From Nitratiruptor sp. YY09-18 (GTDB lineage Bacteria; Campylobacterota; Campylobacteria; Campylobacterales; Nitratiruptoraceae), in assembly GCF_016593235.1 (NCBI RefSeq), contig NZ_AP023065.1, positions 1,364,001-1,428,000 on the forward strand: a stretch of 64,000 bases of DNA. The letters are read 5' to 3'. This document shows, piece after piece, positions 10,388 through 17,536 of this stretch. How positions within the stretch are numbered: the stretch's first letter is position 1; each line of letters begins with the position of its first letter. Position numbers and translations under genes: made by a program. The notes beneath the pieces are model-generated. The model saw only the letters and a list, made by a program, of their open reading frames with translations, made no database searches and was not told where the DNA came from.

Positions 10388-10423
10388 TACATTTATAGGT
10401 TGGGTTTAGAGGGGTCTTAAAAC
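10388..10423 (-). repeat. Degenerate leader-distal terminal repeat
   Basis: Only 26 bases (10398-10423) match the consensus; the ten bases at 10388-10397 diverge. On the crRNA strand this keeps the repeat's 5' part, which pairs with the tracrRNA, and loses its 3' part with the TGTTACAAT promoter-like element. It marks the oldest end of the array. Confidence 0.9.
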
Positions 10424-11180
10424 CCTTACATATAGTTATCGCCGCAGTCTCGCATTGTAACAGGGTTGGGTTTAGAGGGGTCTTAAAACATAAGTAAATT
10501 CAATCAATTCATACTCCTTATTGTAACAGGGTTGGGTTTAGAGGGGTCTTAAAACTACGCAAGCCCCAATACCAATATCCCTATGAATTGTAACAGGGTT
10601 GGGTTTAGAGGGGTCTTAAAACGGTCTATGCAGTCCTATGACGATATCTGCAATTGTAACAGGGTTGGGTTTAGAGGGGTCTTAAAACCATATAGTCTTT
10701 GCTCACACTCACACCATAATTGTAACAGGGTTGGGTTTAGAGGGGTCTTAAAACGATAGAGACTTTTCCACCAATTTGCATCATATTGTAACAGGGTTGG
10801 GTTTAGAGGGGTCTTAAAACTAGGTTCAAGTCCATATGCTCGAAGTTTTAATTGTAACAGGGTTGGGTTTAGAGGGGTCTTAAAACTAGTCTCGCTAACT
10901 CTTCCTTGAGAAGAGTATTGTAACAGGGTTGGGTTTAGAGGGGTCTTAAAACGAAGATGATGAAGTGGAGTTTGTAAAGTTCATTGTAACAGGGTTGGGT
11001 TTAGAGGGGTCTTAAAACAGGAGAAAGCGAGATTTTATGCAAATAGAAATTGTAACAGGGTTGGGTTTAGAGGGGTCTTAAAACAAAAATGGAATGTCTA
11101 TTCCGAGAAGTTTTATTGTAACAGGGTTGGGTTTAGAGGGGTCTTAAAACAATCTATCGTCCCACTAACAACAGATTTGA

Positions 11181-11189
11181 ATTGTAACA
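11181..11189 (-). promoter_or_regulatory. Extended -10 promoter element inside the CRISPR repeat (first of 12 copies)
   Basis: On the minus strand every intact repeat ends in TGTTACAAT, a TGn-extended -10 box. The Neisseria meningitidis type II-C repeat ends in the closely similar TGCTACAAT and is known to drive transcription of each spacer separately. By analogy each spacer here may be transcribed from the repeat just upstream, with the start inside the spacer. The function is inferred; the motif is directly visible. Confidence 0.6.
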
Positions 11190-11231
11190 GGGTTGGGTTT
11201 AGAGGGGTCTTAAAACTATTAAATTTTCATT

Positions 11232-11260
11232 AATTTAAAGAATGTTTTAAATATTGTCAA
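11232..11260 (-). promoter_or_regulatory. Leader promoter for pre-crRNA
   Basis: On the minus strand TTGACA (11260-11255) is followed after 17 bases by TAAATT (11237-11232), a 4/6 match to the -10 consensus. Transcription would begin near 11225, about nine bases before the first repeat. The -35 box shares five bases with that of the opposing tracrRNA promoter. Confidence 0.5.
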
Positions 11261-11282
11261 ATTATATTTTTTTTGTTATACT
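11254..11282 (+). promoter_or_regulatory. tracrRNA promoter
   Basis: TTGTCA (11254-11259), a 17-base spacer and TATACT (11277-11282) form a near-consensus sigma-70 promoter. Its expected start at 11288-11290 falls on the first base of the anti-repeat (11289). Confidence 0.75.
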
Positions 11283-11288
11283 TTAACT

Positions 11289-11376
11289 GGGTTGGGTTTA
11301 GACAGGGGTCTTAAAATCGAGAACTGTTACTACAGTTCCATTGTAGGGCCCGTTTGCGGACGGGCCTCTGGATGAT
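11289..11376 (+). ncRNA. tracrRNA of the type II-C system (3' end approximate)
   Basis: Trans-activating RNA that pairs with crRNA repeats and loads them into Cas9. The anti-repeat at 11289-11317 matches the repeat except for two inserted bases (CA, 11303-11304) and a final T giving a G:U pair, so 14 + 13 pairs form around a bulge. Hairpin one is a 7-bp stem, GAACTGT/ACAGTTC (11321-11338), with a four-base loop. Hairpin two is a 7-bp GC-rich stem (11347-11366) with a six-base loop. No long U run follows, so the 3' end is uncertain. It converges on the cas2 stop at 11377. Confidence 0.85.
11347..11366. terminator. GC-rich hairpin at the tracrRNA / cas2 3' ends
   Basis: GGCCCGT pairs with ACGGGCC across a six-base loop. 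It lies at the tracrRNA 3' end and just past the cas2 stop, so it could end or protect both convergent RNAs. A clear T run is missing on both strands, so intrinsic termination is uncertain; it may be a structural tracrRNA hairpin instead. Confidence 0.5.
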
Positions 11377-11709
11377 TTAAAAATCAAAAAGTAATTGTTG
11401 TACAATCTCTTCTTGTGAGGATTGCTCGCCAACAACTATTTCCATTTTTCCAAATTGTGCATCTGTCATTAAAAACATTCTAACATTTCCTTTTTTTATA
11501 TTAATCTTTAGAAAATCTTTTAATCGTTTCTTTCCATAGTTAGCAGATTGCAACGAATTAAAAACTTTTCCATAGACTGAATATTGCAACCGTATATACC
11601 CTTCTTTATCAAGATAATTAAAAAGCCATCTATATCGCTTACGATCTTTTTTGGATGTTGTTGGGAGGTCGAACATTACTATGAGCCACATTATCTTAAA
11701 AGCACTCAC
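11377..11709 (-). CDS. cas2: CRISPR-associated protein Cas2
   Basis: Forms the spacer-integration complex with Cas1. The 110-residue protein shows the Cas2 start of a beta strand ending in MFDLPTTSKKDRK, with D14 as the conserved acidic residue, then a QYSVYGKVF strand. The start is GTG at 11709, overlapping the cas1 end by 14 bases; an ATG at 11691 would remove six residues. Campylobacter Cas2, as I recall it, carries a similar short extension before the MFD strand, so I kept the longer form. The gene is very AT-rich (11 of 60 bases are G or C at 11461-11520), unlike the middle of cas9. Confidence 0.95.
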   Translation of the reverse strand: MSAFKIMWLIVMFDLPTTSKKDRKRYRWLFNYLDKEGYIRLQYSVYGKVFNSLQSANYGKKRLKDFLKINIKKGNVRMFLMTDAQFGKMEIVVGEQSSQEEIVQQLLFDF

Positions 11710-12610
11710 TCAGAGCCTCAAAATCTATGGTAGGAAAATTAATAAACTCGATTTTTCTATTTAATATCGCAGCTTTGAATCTTTGTATATACCGCACCGA
11801 CGTTGTTCTCATTGTAGAAAGTCCTCCCTCAAAAATTATATATTCCTTATCGAAAATTGTAACGATATCTCTTTTTAATGCAGGGGCTAAATAATCATCT
11901 TTGTAATTTTGCAAAAGAAGATAGATAGCAATATCAACTAAAGGACGAAATGGCTCCATAAGATCATCACTCAGATTAAACGCATTGTAACGATTATCAT
12001 GCCAAAGACCTAATGCAGGAATAAATCCTGCTGCACTAAGATCACGCGTAATAAGACTTCGCAGTATGGCATATGCGTAGTTAAGAGCCTGATTGCGCAC
12101 ATCGAGAGAATTAGCCTCCCGTTTAAGGTCATTAAAAAGCTTTTTCCAATAGATCCGCGCACTCTTAGCCTCAGTCCTATAAGGGTCGCCTGGTCGAATT
12201 TGCTTCGCATATTTTTCAAGTTTTTGATCTTCTTTTGCAAAGTAACTAAGGACAGCCGACTGATTGAGGATCTTGACCCGAATGATCTCCTGCCAGAAAC
12301 GGTCACACAAATCATCGGGAAGGGAAAGCTGGGCCTTGAGGGTCTCTGTGGCCAATGAGCTCTGATGGTAGGGATGGAGAATGGCTGTAGGCATATAGTA
12401 TTCATCGCAAAAGAGTGCAGCCACTTTGTGCTTGCTCAGTGCTGCAAGCACCTTGGCGCTGAGAGTGAATCTGTCTCCTTCGAATATAATACTGTCAATA
12501 TCAGAAAGAGAAAGCTTCACCCTCATAGTCTCATCTTCTATGACGAGATTACCATTTTTAATTCTAAGCTTGCAAGGCTTAGTGATGCGGATAGTCTTCC
12601 AGGCTGCCAT
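11696..12610 (-). CDS. cas1: CRISPR-associated endonuclease Cas1 (type II)
   Basis: Integrase that inserts new spacers at the leader. The 304-residue length is usual for type II Cas1. Likely metal ligands are E147 (in RTEAKSARIYW), H204 (in GLWHDNRYN) and an acidic residue in the DDLMEPFRP segment at 215-219. Its ATG lies inside the cas9 3' end (32-base overlap) with GAGGAG eight bases upstream, so cas9 and cas1 are translationally linked. The 5' half is much richer in G+C than the 3' half (29/60 at 12241-12300 against 18/60 at 11881-11940), suggesting a composition boundary inside the gene. Confidence 0.97.
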   Translation of the reverse strand: MAAWKTIRITKPCKLRIKNGNLVIEDETMRVKLSLSDIDSIIFEGDRFTLSAKVLAALSKHKVAALFCDEYYMPTAILHPYHQSSLATETLKAQLSLPDDLCDRFWQEIIRVKILNQSAVLSYFAKEDQKLEKYAKQIRPGDPYRTEAKSARIYWKKLFNDLKREANSLDVRNQALNYAYAILRSLITRDLSAAGFIPALGLWHDNRYNAFNLSDDLMEPFRPLVDIAIYLLLQNYKDDYLAPALKRDIVTIFDKEYIIFEGGLSTMRTTSVRYIQRFKAAILNRKIEFINFPTIDFEALSECF

Positions 12611-15600
12611 AGCCTGACTCCTCTTTAAACCATTCTACGGCACCTTCGGGCAGGTCACCAAAGACTTCATAGCTCTTGACATGTCCGTCGAGATCGAGAT
12701 GGGCTTTGATAATTCCTGTGGCACTGCCGATACCTATTTGTTTGATCTGACTTCCTGTAGTAAATTTCGATGGTTGGGCTTTCGGGTTGGCTGGGAAACG
12801 AGGATTAAATAATGCAATATTTTTTCTATTTTCCACATAACTGCGCAAACAACCATAATGTATCAAACCTTTTTGATTGAAAATGAACAGCATTTCATTG
12901 AGATAACAGAGCAATCCCGATTTATCTTTTCGAAGTTCTCGGGCATTATTGACATCCATACGGCGGATGATGAGTTTGCCTTTGGAACCCTTTGAGATAT
13001 GGATACCCAGCATATTTTTATCGGTCTCTACCAGCCCTCGTTCAATCTCCATTGCATTGAGCTTATCATAAACAAAACGCATTTTTCGCACCTGCTTGCC
13101 ACCCACTTCGATAGGGGAAGCAATCAGATCTTTGAGCGTTCGCTGAAACTCCTCATCTATCTCTTTGTCGTTTTTGGCATCCATGAGCTGGTAACGGGCA
13201 AGAGTCTGAGCAATCTTAGCCGCCCGTTCCTCTACGACACGATAGCTCTCATCATTTGTATTGCCAATTCTGTGTAGCCAAAGCTTTTGGCGGATCTCCT
13301 TATCATAACGTTTCATAAACTCCTCTGCCGTGAGCTTATGACGATCTTTGATGACATTGAGGCCGTCAAAAGCCTCAAGAATATTCTTGCGAAGTGTAGG
13401 TACTTCGTGGCGAGCAGAATAAACAGTCTCTTTATGGGAAGAGGCGGAGAGGGGTTTCTTGTCCACCCAATATGAGACGCTGCGGATCGTACCGAACATG
13501 TCTTTGTAAAAGAGGCTCTCCTCCCCTTTGGACATGAAACGGCAAAATGCCTCGTCGATGTAGTCGGCGAGGGTGAGTCCTTCGATGTGAGGAGTGTATT
13601 TTTTCCAAAGCTCCTTGAGCTCTGCTTCGCTTTTGCCGTAATTCTCACGCAACATCCGATGCAGGCGGTTCTGCCAACCGCGAGTGAGGGTCGAGAGGAT
13701 GAGGGCATCTTCGGCGTGGTGGAAATTGGTCTCTCGGCTTTTGGATTTGATCCCGAGGAGGGAGCGGGTCTTGCTGGTGACCTTGCCGGGGATCATTCGA
13801 ACCCCTATGCCGTTCTTTCTCAGCTTAGGATCCGGAAAGGGATAGTAGCGTTTGAGGACCTGGGCAACTAATGCTTCAAGATAACTGGTTGCGCGGATCC
13901 CCTTGCTATGGGTATTTTCGGTGTAAATTTCGTCAAGAGATTGAGCTAAAAGATTTTTGCGTTTTTTCCAATCGATCAATCCCTTTTCAAAGAGCATTTC
14001 AACTCGTTTGCTATATTCTGCATCTCCAGCAAGCCAATCACCAGGGAGCCGATTGCCTTTGGCCGTATTGCTACTTTTGAGTGCAACGATGGTATTGTAG
14101 TCAGTGTTTAGACCACCCAGGCTTTGTGGAACGATATGTTCGATGTCAGCACTACCGTCAAGGAGCTGGGATATGTTGATGACCTTTCCACTATAAAGAT
14201 CAAGTCCTTTTTGGCTCTCCCAAAGTTGAATCTTTCTTGCCAATCGCTTGTCTATTAAAGGAAACTCTTTTTTGTATCTATTTATGATCTCATCAATAGC
14301 TTTTTCCCGTTCATTCATAGCCTTATAGATCTTATTACGAATCTGTTGCGGGAGGGCATCTCTGGTAGTCTCTAAAATAATCTCATCAAAGGGTCCATAA
14401 CGCCAACTCAAATCAGCGATAAGCCCCAATGCCCAAGAAGCAAGGGATTTGATAGCATGGTTGTTGATGACATTTTCTTCTTTTTCAAAGAGATTGCCCT
14501 CTCCCAAATGGAGATGTCGCAGGGATTTAGGGAAATGGGAATAATCTTCATGATCCTCAAATCCAAGAATCCTCTGGATCTCTTTTTCATCATGCCCTTG
14601 GAGAAAAAGGGGCAGTGCTTCGAGGATATATCGATGGGAGAGTTCACGAGTCCCAGATTTTTTGTTTTTGAAAAGTTCTAGCAGCTCCCTATTGTCTGTA
14701 TCGATCCCTTTCCCGTCTATCAAGACTCGTAACCGATCAAGAGCCTCCTGTGGGGTTTTGGAACGCTGGAGAATCTCGGCCAGTTCTCTGAATATCTGCA
14801 AGGCATCCGGATGTTTCTGGATACTGGCAAAAAGTTCTTTAAATTTGTGTATATCTGCAAGAAAGAAAAAGGGGACGAAGGTTCGGGGCTCTTTTTTGCC
14901 TTTGACAATACGCTCATCTTCCAAACTGAAAATTTTTTGCTCGGGGGAGAGTCCGAGGATTTTACGCAGATCCTTATGGGTGATCTTTTTGAGACTTTTC
15001 CCTTGAGCTATTTTCTTTTCTACCCACTCAATAACCTTTTCCCGGTCCTCCTGTGTCACTTCATAGCCGTCAATGTTCAAATCGGCAAGTTTTTTGTATA
15101 GGCGATAGAGATCATAGAGATAGCTGTATGCTGGGGCAGCGGGCTCCTCCTTATAAAAGGTACATCTGCCAAAAAGGGATTCGTCAATTGTAGGCATCTC
15201 CTGGTCAGTTATGCAAGCTTTTAGCTCATCGATAAGTTCGGAAATCTGTTCTTTGGTCAAATCAAAAGCTCCAAATTCTGCCTGGCGAAGCAGGATTTTT
15301 TCAATCTCCTCTTCAATATCCTCCCGCCGTATCATCTTTTCATAGTCCTCATGGTTGCGGTAGGAACGAAGGTCGCCTGCCTCTACTGCCCGGTGGATCG
15401 TCTGGGCGATGGTCTCTCCGCCATATTTTTTACGCAGCTCCTCCAGATGGCGCAGAGCGTTATAAACCTGGCGCCGCTCATCAGCTTTTTTCTTCGACTC
15501 ATTCTCAAAATCAATGAGGCCAAGTTCTAGTTCCAATTCATAGAGCAAGTCCTCTGTGGCAATCGATTTGTAGCCTCTATGTTTGGCCATATGGGCAAAA

Positions 15601-15968
15601 ATAGCAAAGAGCTCTTGAGAGGTTAATGGCCGCTGCCATACGTCGATAGCACGGAGCTGCCATCGGTTTTTGATAGGATTGTTTTTGGAGTCGTTGATCT
15701 TCATTGCCTCCGAATAATCAAGAATTCCATAACGTTCCATAGTTTGTGCCACACAACGGATGCGCTTTTTGCGCTTTTCTATGAGGCGACGCATACTTTT
15801 GTATTTTGACCGGATAGTTTGGGGAGATTCGCCACTTTGTTCATCATAAGGAGTATTGCGCATAACAACTGAATTGTCCAAACATGTATATGAATTTGCT
15901 CCAGACTCTTCTAAAATAGCATAACCAAAAGATGTAATTCCTAAATCAACCGCAAGAATTTTTCTCAT
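12579..15968 (-). CDS. cas9: Cas9 RNA-guided endonuclease, type II-C
   Basis: Cuts DNA matching a crRNA:tracrRNA guide. The 1129 residues are in the compact II-C range. RuvC-I carries D8 (AVDLGITSFGYAIL); an Arg-rich bridge helix follows at about 50-75; RuvC-II has the ETTRD glutamate near 531; the HNH domain has DIEHIVPQSLGG near 607-618 with later Asn residues; RuvC-III has HHAEDA near 750-755. All catalytic positions look intact. The C-terminal part, roughly 900-1129, is the wedge and PAM-interacting region; the PAM cannot be read from it. AGGTGA lies just before the ATG. No csn2 or cas4 is present, giving II-C. The centre is unusually G+C-rich (35/60 at 13681-13740). Confidence 0.97.
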   Translation of the reverse strand: MRKILAVDLGITSFGYAILEESGANSYTCLDNSVVMRNTPYDEQSGESPQTIRSKYKSMRRLIEKRKKRIRCVAQTMERYGILDYSEAMKINDSKNNPIKNRWQLRAIDVWQRPLTSQELFAIFAHMAKHRGYKSIATEDLLYELELELGLIDFENESKKKADERRQVYNALRHLEELRKKYGGETIAQTIHRAVEAGDLRSYRNHEDYEKMIRREDIEEEIEKILLRQAEFGAFDLTKEQISELIDELKACITDQEMPTIDESLFGRCTFYKEEPAAPAYSYLYDLYRLYKKLADLNIDGYEVTQEDREKVIEWVEKKIAQGKSLKKITHKDLRKILGLSPEQKIFSLEDERIVKGKKEPRTFVPFFFLADIHKFKELFASIQKHPDALQIFRELAEILQRSKTPQEALDRLRVLIDGKGIDTDNRELLELFKNKKSGTRELSHRYILEALPLFLQGHDEKEIQRILGFEDHEDYSHFPKSLRHLHLGEGNLFEKEENVINNHAIKSLASWALGLIADLSWRYGPFDEIILETTRDALPQQIRNKIYKAMNEREKAIDEIINRYKKEFPLIDKRLARKIQLWESQKGLDLYSGKVINISQLLDGSADIEHIVPQSLGGLNTDYNTIVALKSSNTAKGNRLPGDWLAGDAEYSKRVEMLFEKGLIDWKKRKNLLAQSLDEIYTENTHSKGIRATSYLEALVAQVLKRYYPFPDPKLRKNGIGVRMIPGKVTSKTRSLLGIKSKSRETNFHHAEDALILSTLTRGWQNRLHRMLRENYGKSEAELKELWKKYTPHIEGLTLADYIDEAFCRFMSKGEESLFYKDMFGTIRSVSYWVDKKPLSASSHKETVYSARHEVPTLRKNILEAFDGLNVIKDRHKLTAEEFMKRYDKEIRQKLWLHRIGNTNDESYRVVEERAAKIAQTLARYQLMDAKNDKEIDEEFQRTLKDLIASPIEVGGKQVRKMRFVYDKLNAMEIERGLVETDKNMLGIHISKGSKGKLIIRRMDVNNARELRKDKSGLLCYLNEMLFIFNQKGLIHYGCLRSYVENRKNIALFNPRFPANPKAQPSKFTTGSQIKQIGIGSATGIIKAHLDLDGHVKSYEVFGDLPEGAVEWFKEESGYGSLEDYPHH

Positions 15969-15986
15969 AATTTCACCTAATTAAAG

Positions 15987-15992
15987 ATTATA
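15987..15992 (-). promoter_or_regulatory. Probable -10 box of the cas9-cas1-cas2 operon
   Basis: On the minus strand TATAAT lies 18 bases before the cas9 ATG with AGGTGA between. The upstream 100 bases are very AT-rich and show no convincing -35 box. The short distance would give a nearly leaderless mRNA. Confidence 0.45.
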
Positions 15993-16082
15993 ATTTAGTT
16001 TGTATAGATTAATTTTATTTAATTAAATTTAAAATAATCTTTATCAAGTATTAGTTATTTAAAAATTAGTCTTATATACTGC

Positions 16083-16111
16083 TTGACTAAATGGCTCTAT
16101 TTGTTTAAAAT
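16083..16111 (+). promoter_or_regulatory. rho promoter
   Basis: TTGACT (16083-16088), a 17-base spacer and TAAAAT (16106-16111) make a good sigma-70 promoter. The expected start near 16118 leaves a leader of about 60 bases before rho. It points away from the cas9 promoter in the same 212-base gap. Confidence 0.65.
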
Positions 16112-16180
16112 TGCAAAAAGCTTTTCTCTTGCGACTGCTAATCATCTGCAAAGAAAAAATCACAACTGAAGAAGGACATG

Positions 16181-17533
16181 ATGAGCGAAAAAGCTACTCA
16201 AAACGAAAATATAGAAGATTCCTCCCAAAACAACGAAAGCAAAAACAGCGACCAACGCAAACATATCCCGGTAGATGGCTACACTATCGAAGAGCTTCGC
16301 ACAAAAACAATAGATGAACTTCTCAATATTGCTCAAGAGCTCGGTATCGAAAACCCGCAAGAGCTCAAACGTCAAGACTTGATGTTTGAGATTCTCAAAA
16401 ATCAGGTAAGCAAAGGCGGCTATATCCTCTTTACAGGGATTTTGGAGATAACTCCTGAGGGGTATGGATTTTTGCGTGCCATCAATGAAAACTTCTCAAA
16501 CAGCGCCAACGATGCATATGTAAGTGCTACGCAGATTCGCCGCTTTGCTCTGAGAACAGGTGATATTGTCACAGGACAAGTGCGTCCTCCAAAGGACCAA
16601 GAGCGCTACTACGCACTTCTTAAAATCGAAGCTATTAACTACCTCCCACCAGAAGAGTCCAAAAAGCGCCCTCTCTTTGATAACCTTACCCCGCTCTATC
16701 CCACAGAAAAGCTCAAACTCGAATATGATCCTATGCACCTCACAGGTCGTGTGCTTGATCTTTTCACACCTATTGGGAAAGGACAGCGTGCACTTATCGT
16801 CGCACCTCCACGAAGCGGAAAAACTGAGCTGATGAAAGAGCTTGCACATGGCATCGCTCACAACCATCCAGAAGTAGAACTTATAGTACTTCTTGTCGAT
16901 GAGCGACCCGAAGAGGTTACAGATATGGAAAGAAGTGTTAAAGGTGAAGTTTACAGCTCTACTTTTGATATGCCAGCAAAAAATCATGTCCGTGTCGCAG
17001 AACTTGTCATAGAAAAAGCAAAAAGACGTGTAGAGATGGGCAAAGATGTAGTCATTTTACTTGACTCCATTACTCGTCTTGCCCGTGCTTACAACACTGT
17101 CACCCCTTCTAGTGGGAAGGTTCTCAGTGGTGGTGTAGATGCAAATGCTCTTCATAAACCAAAACGTTTCTTTGGTGCAGCGCGTAATATCGAAGAGGGA
17201 GGCAGCCTCACAATCATAGCTACTGCACTTATTGATACCGGTTCACGCATGGATGAAGTAATTTTTGAGGAGTTCAAAGGAACAGGAAACAGTGAGATAG
17301 TCCTCGATCGCCGCATAGCAGACCGCCGTATCTACCCGGCAATCGATATTCTCAAATCTGGTACAAGAAAAGAGGAGCTCCTTGTCGATCCAAATACACT
17401 CCAAAAAGTATGGGCTCTGCGCAATGCGATGCAGTCTATGGATGAAGTGGAGGCATTAAAATTCTTATACTCCAAAATGCTCAAAACCAAAAACAATGAA
17501 GAGTTTCTCTCCATTATGAATGAAGGTGCCTAA
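16181..17533 (+). CDS. rho: Transcription termination factor Rho
   Basis: Hexameric RNA-dependent ATPase that ends transcription. An N-terminal Asn/Glu/Ser-rich stretch of about 35 residues precedes the Rho N-terminal and cold-shock-type RNA-binding domain ([14 protein letters not shown]). The Walker A motif is PPRSGKT ending near residue 215, and [11 protein letters not shown] and [13 protein letters not shown] complete the ATPase core. Two adjacent ATGs (16178, 16181) follow AAGGA; I chose the second for spacing. Relevant to this window because almost all convergent genes lack room for intrinsic terminators. murI follows with its start four bases after the stop. Confidence 0.97.
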   Translation: MSEKATQNENIEDSSQNNESKNSDQRKHIPVDGYTIEELRTKTIDELLNIAQELGIENPQELKRQDLMFEILKNQVSKGGYILFTGILEITPEGYGFLRAINENFSNSANDAYVSATQIRRFALRTGDIVTGQVRPPKDQERYYALLKIEAINYLPPEESKKRPLFDNLTPLYPTEKLKLEYDPMHLTGRVLDLFTPIGKGQRALIVAPPRSGKTELMKELAHGIAHNHPEVELIVLLVDERPEEVTDMERSVKGEVYSSTFDMPAKNHVRVAELVIEKAKRRVEMGKDVVILLDSITRLARAYNTVTPSSGKVLSGGVDANALHKPKRFFGAARNIEEGGSLTIIATALIDTGSRMDEVIFEEFKGTGNSEIVLDRRIADRRIYPAIDILKSGTRKEELLVDPNTLQKVWALRNAMQSMDEVEALKFLYSKMLKTKNNEEFLSIMNEGA

Positions 17534-17536
17534 TAT

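Larger units (their letters stand above)
10388..11216 (-). CRISPR. Type II-C CRISPR array: 13 repeats, 12 spacers
   Basis: The repeat is 36 bases, starting GTTTTAAGACCCC and ending TGTTACAAT when read on the minus strand, the coding sense for crRNA. Intact repeats start at 10454, 10520, 10587, 10653, 10719, 10785, 10851, 10917, 10983, 11049, 11115 and 11181; the copy at 10388-10423 is degenerate. Spacers are 30 bases, except 10556-10586 which is 31. Minus-strand transcription is supported by the GTTTTA repeat start, the plus-strand tracrRNA and the degenerate repeat at the far (leader-distal) end. I saw no obvious spacer match inside the window but could not search systematically. Confidence 0.98.
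11217..11288 (-). promoter_or_regulatory. AT-rich CRISPR leader
   Basis: These 72 bases separate the newest intact repeat (11181-11216) from the tracrRNA anti-repeat and are almost entirely A and T. Their position at the non-degenerate end of the array identifies them as the leader where new spacers would be added. They also contain the two divergent promoters described separately. Confidence 0.7.

Noticed and set aside
10388-11216. Plus-strand transcription of the CRISPR array
   Set aside because: The repeat starts GTTTTA on minus, the anti-repeat RNA with hairpins and a good promoter is on plus, and the degenerate repeat lies at the end expected for minus-strand reading.
11289-11317. A fourteenth, isolated CRISPR repeat
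   Set aside because: It has a two-base insertion, lacks the 3' promoter segment, has its own promoter upstream and two hairpins downstream; it is the tracrRNA anti-repeat.
15969-16180. tRNA or small RNA gene in the cas9-rho gap
   Set aside because: The sequence is AT-rich with no cloverleaf and no anti-repeat; it is explained by two divergent promoters.
16111-16317. 68-residue frame over the rho start
   Set aside because: It begins at the rho promoter and runs out of frame into rho; composition is basic and non-protein-like.
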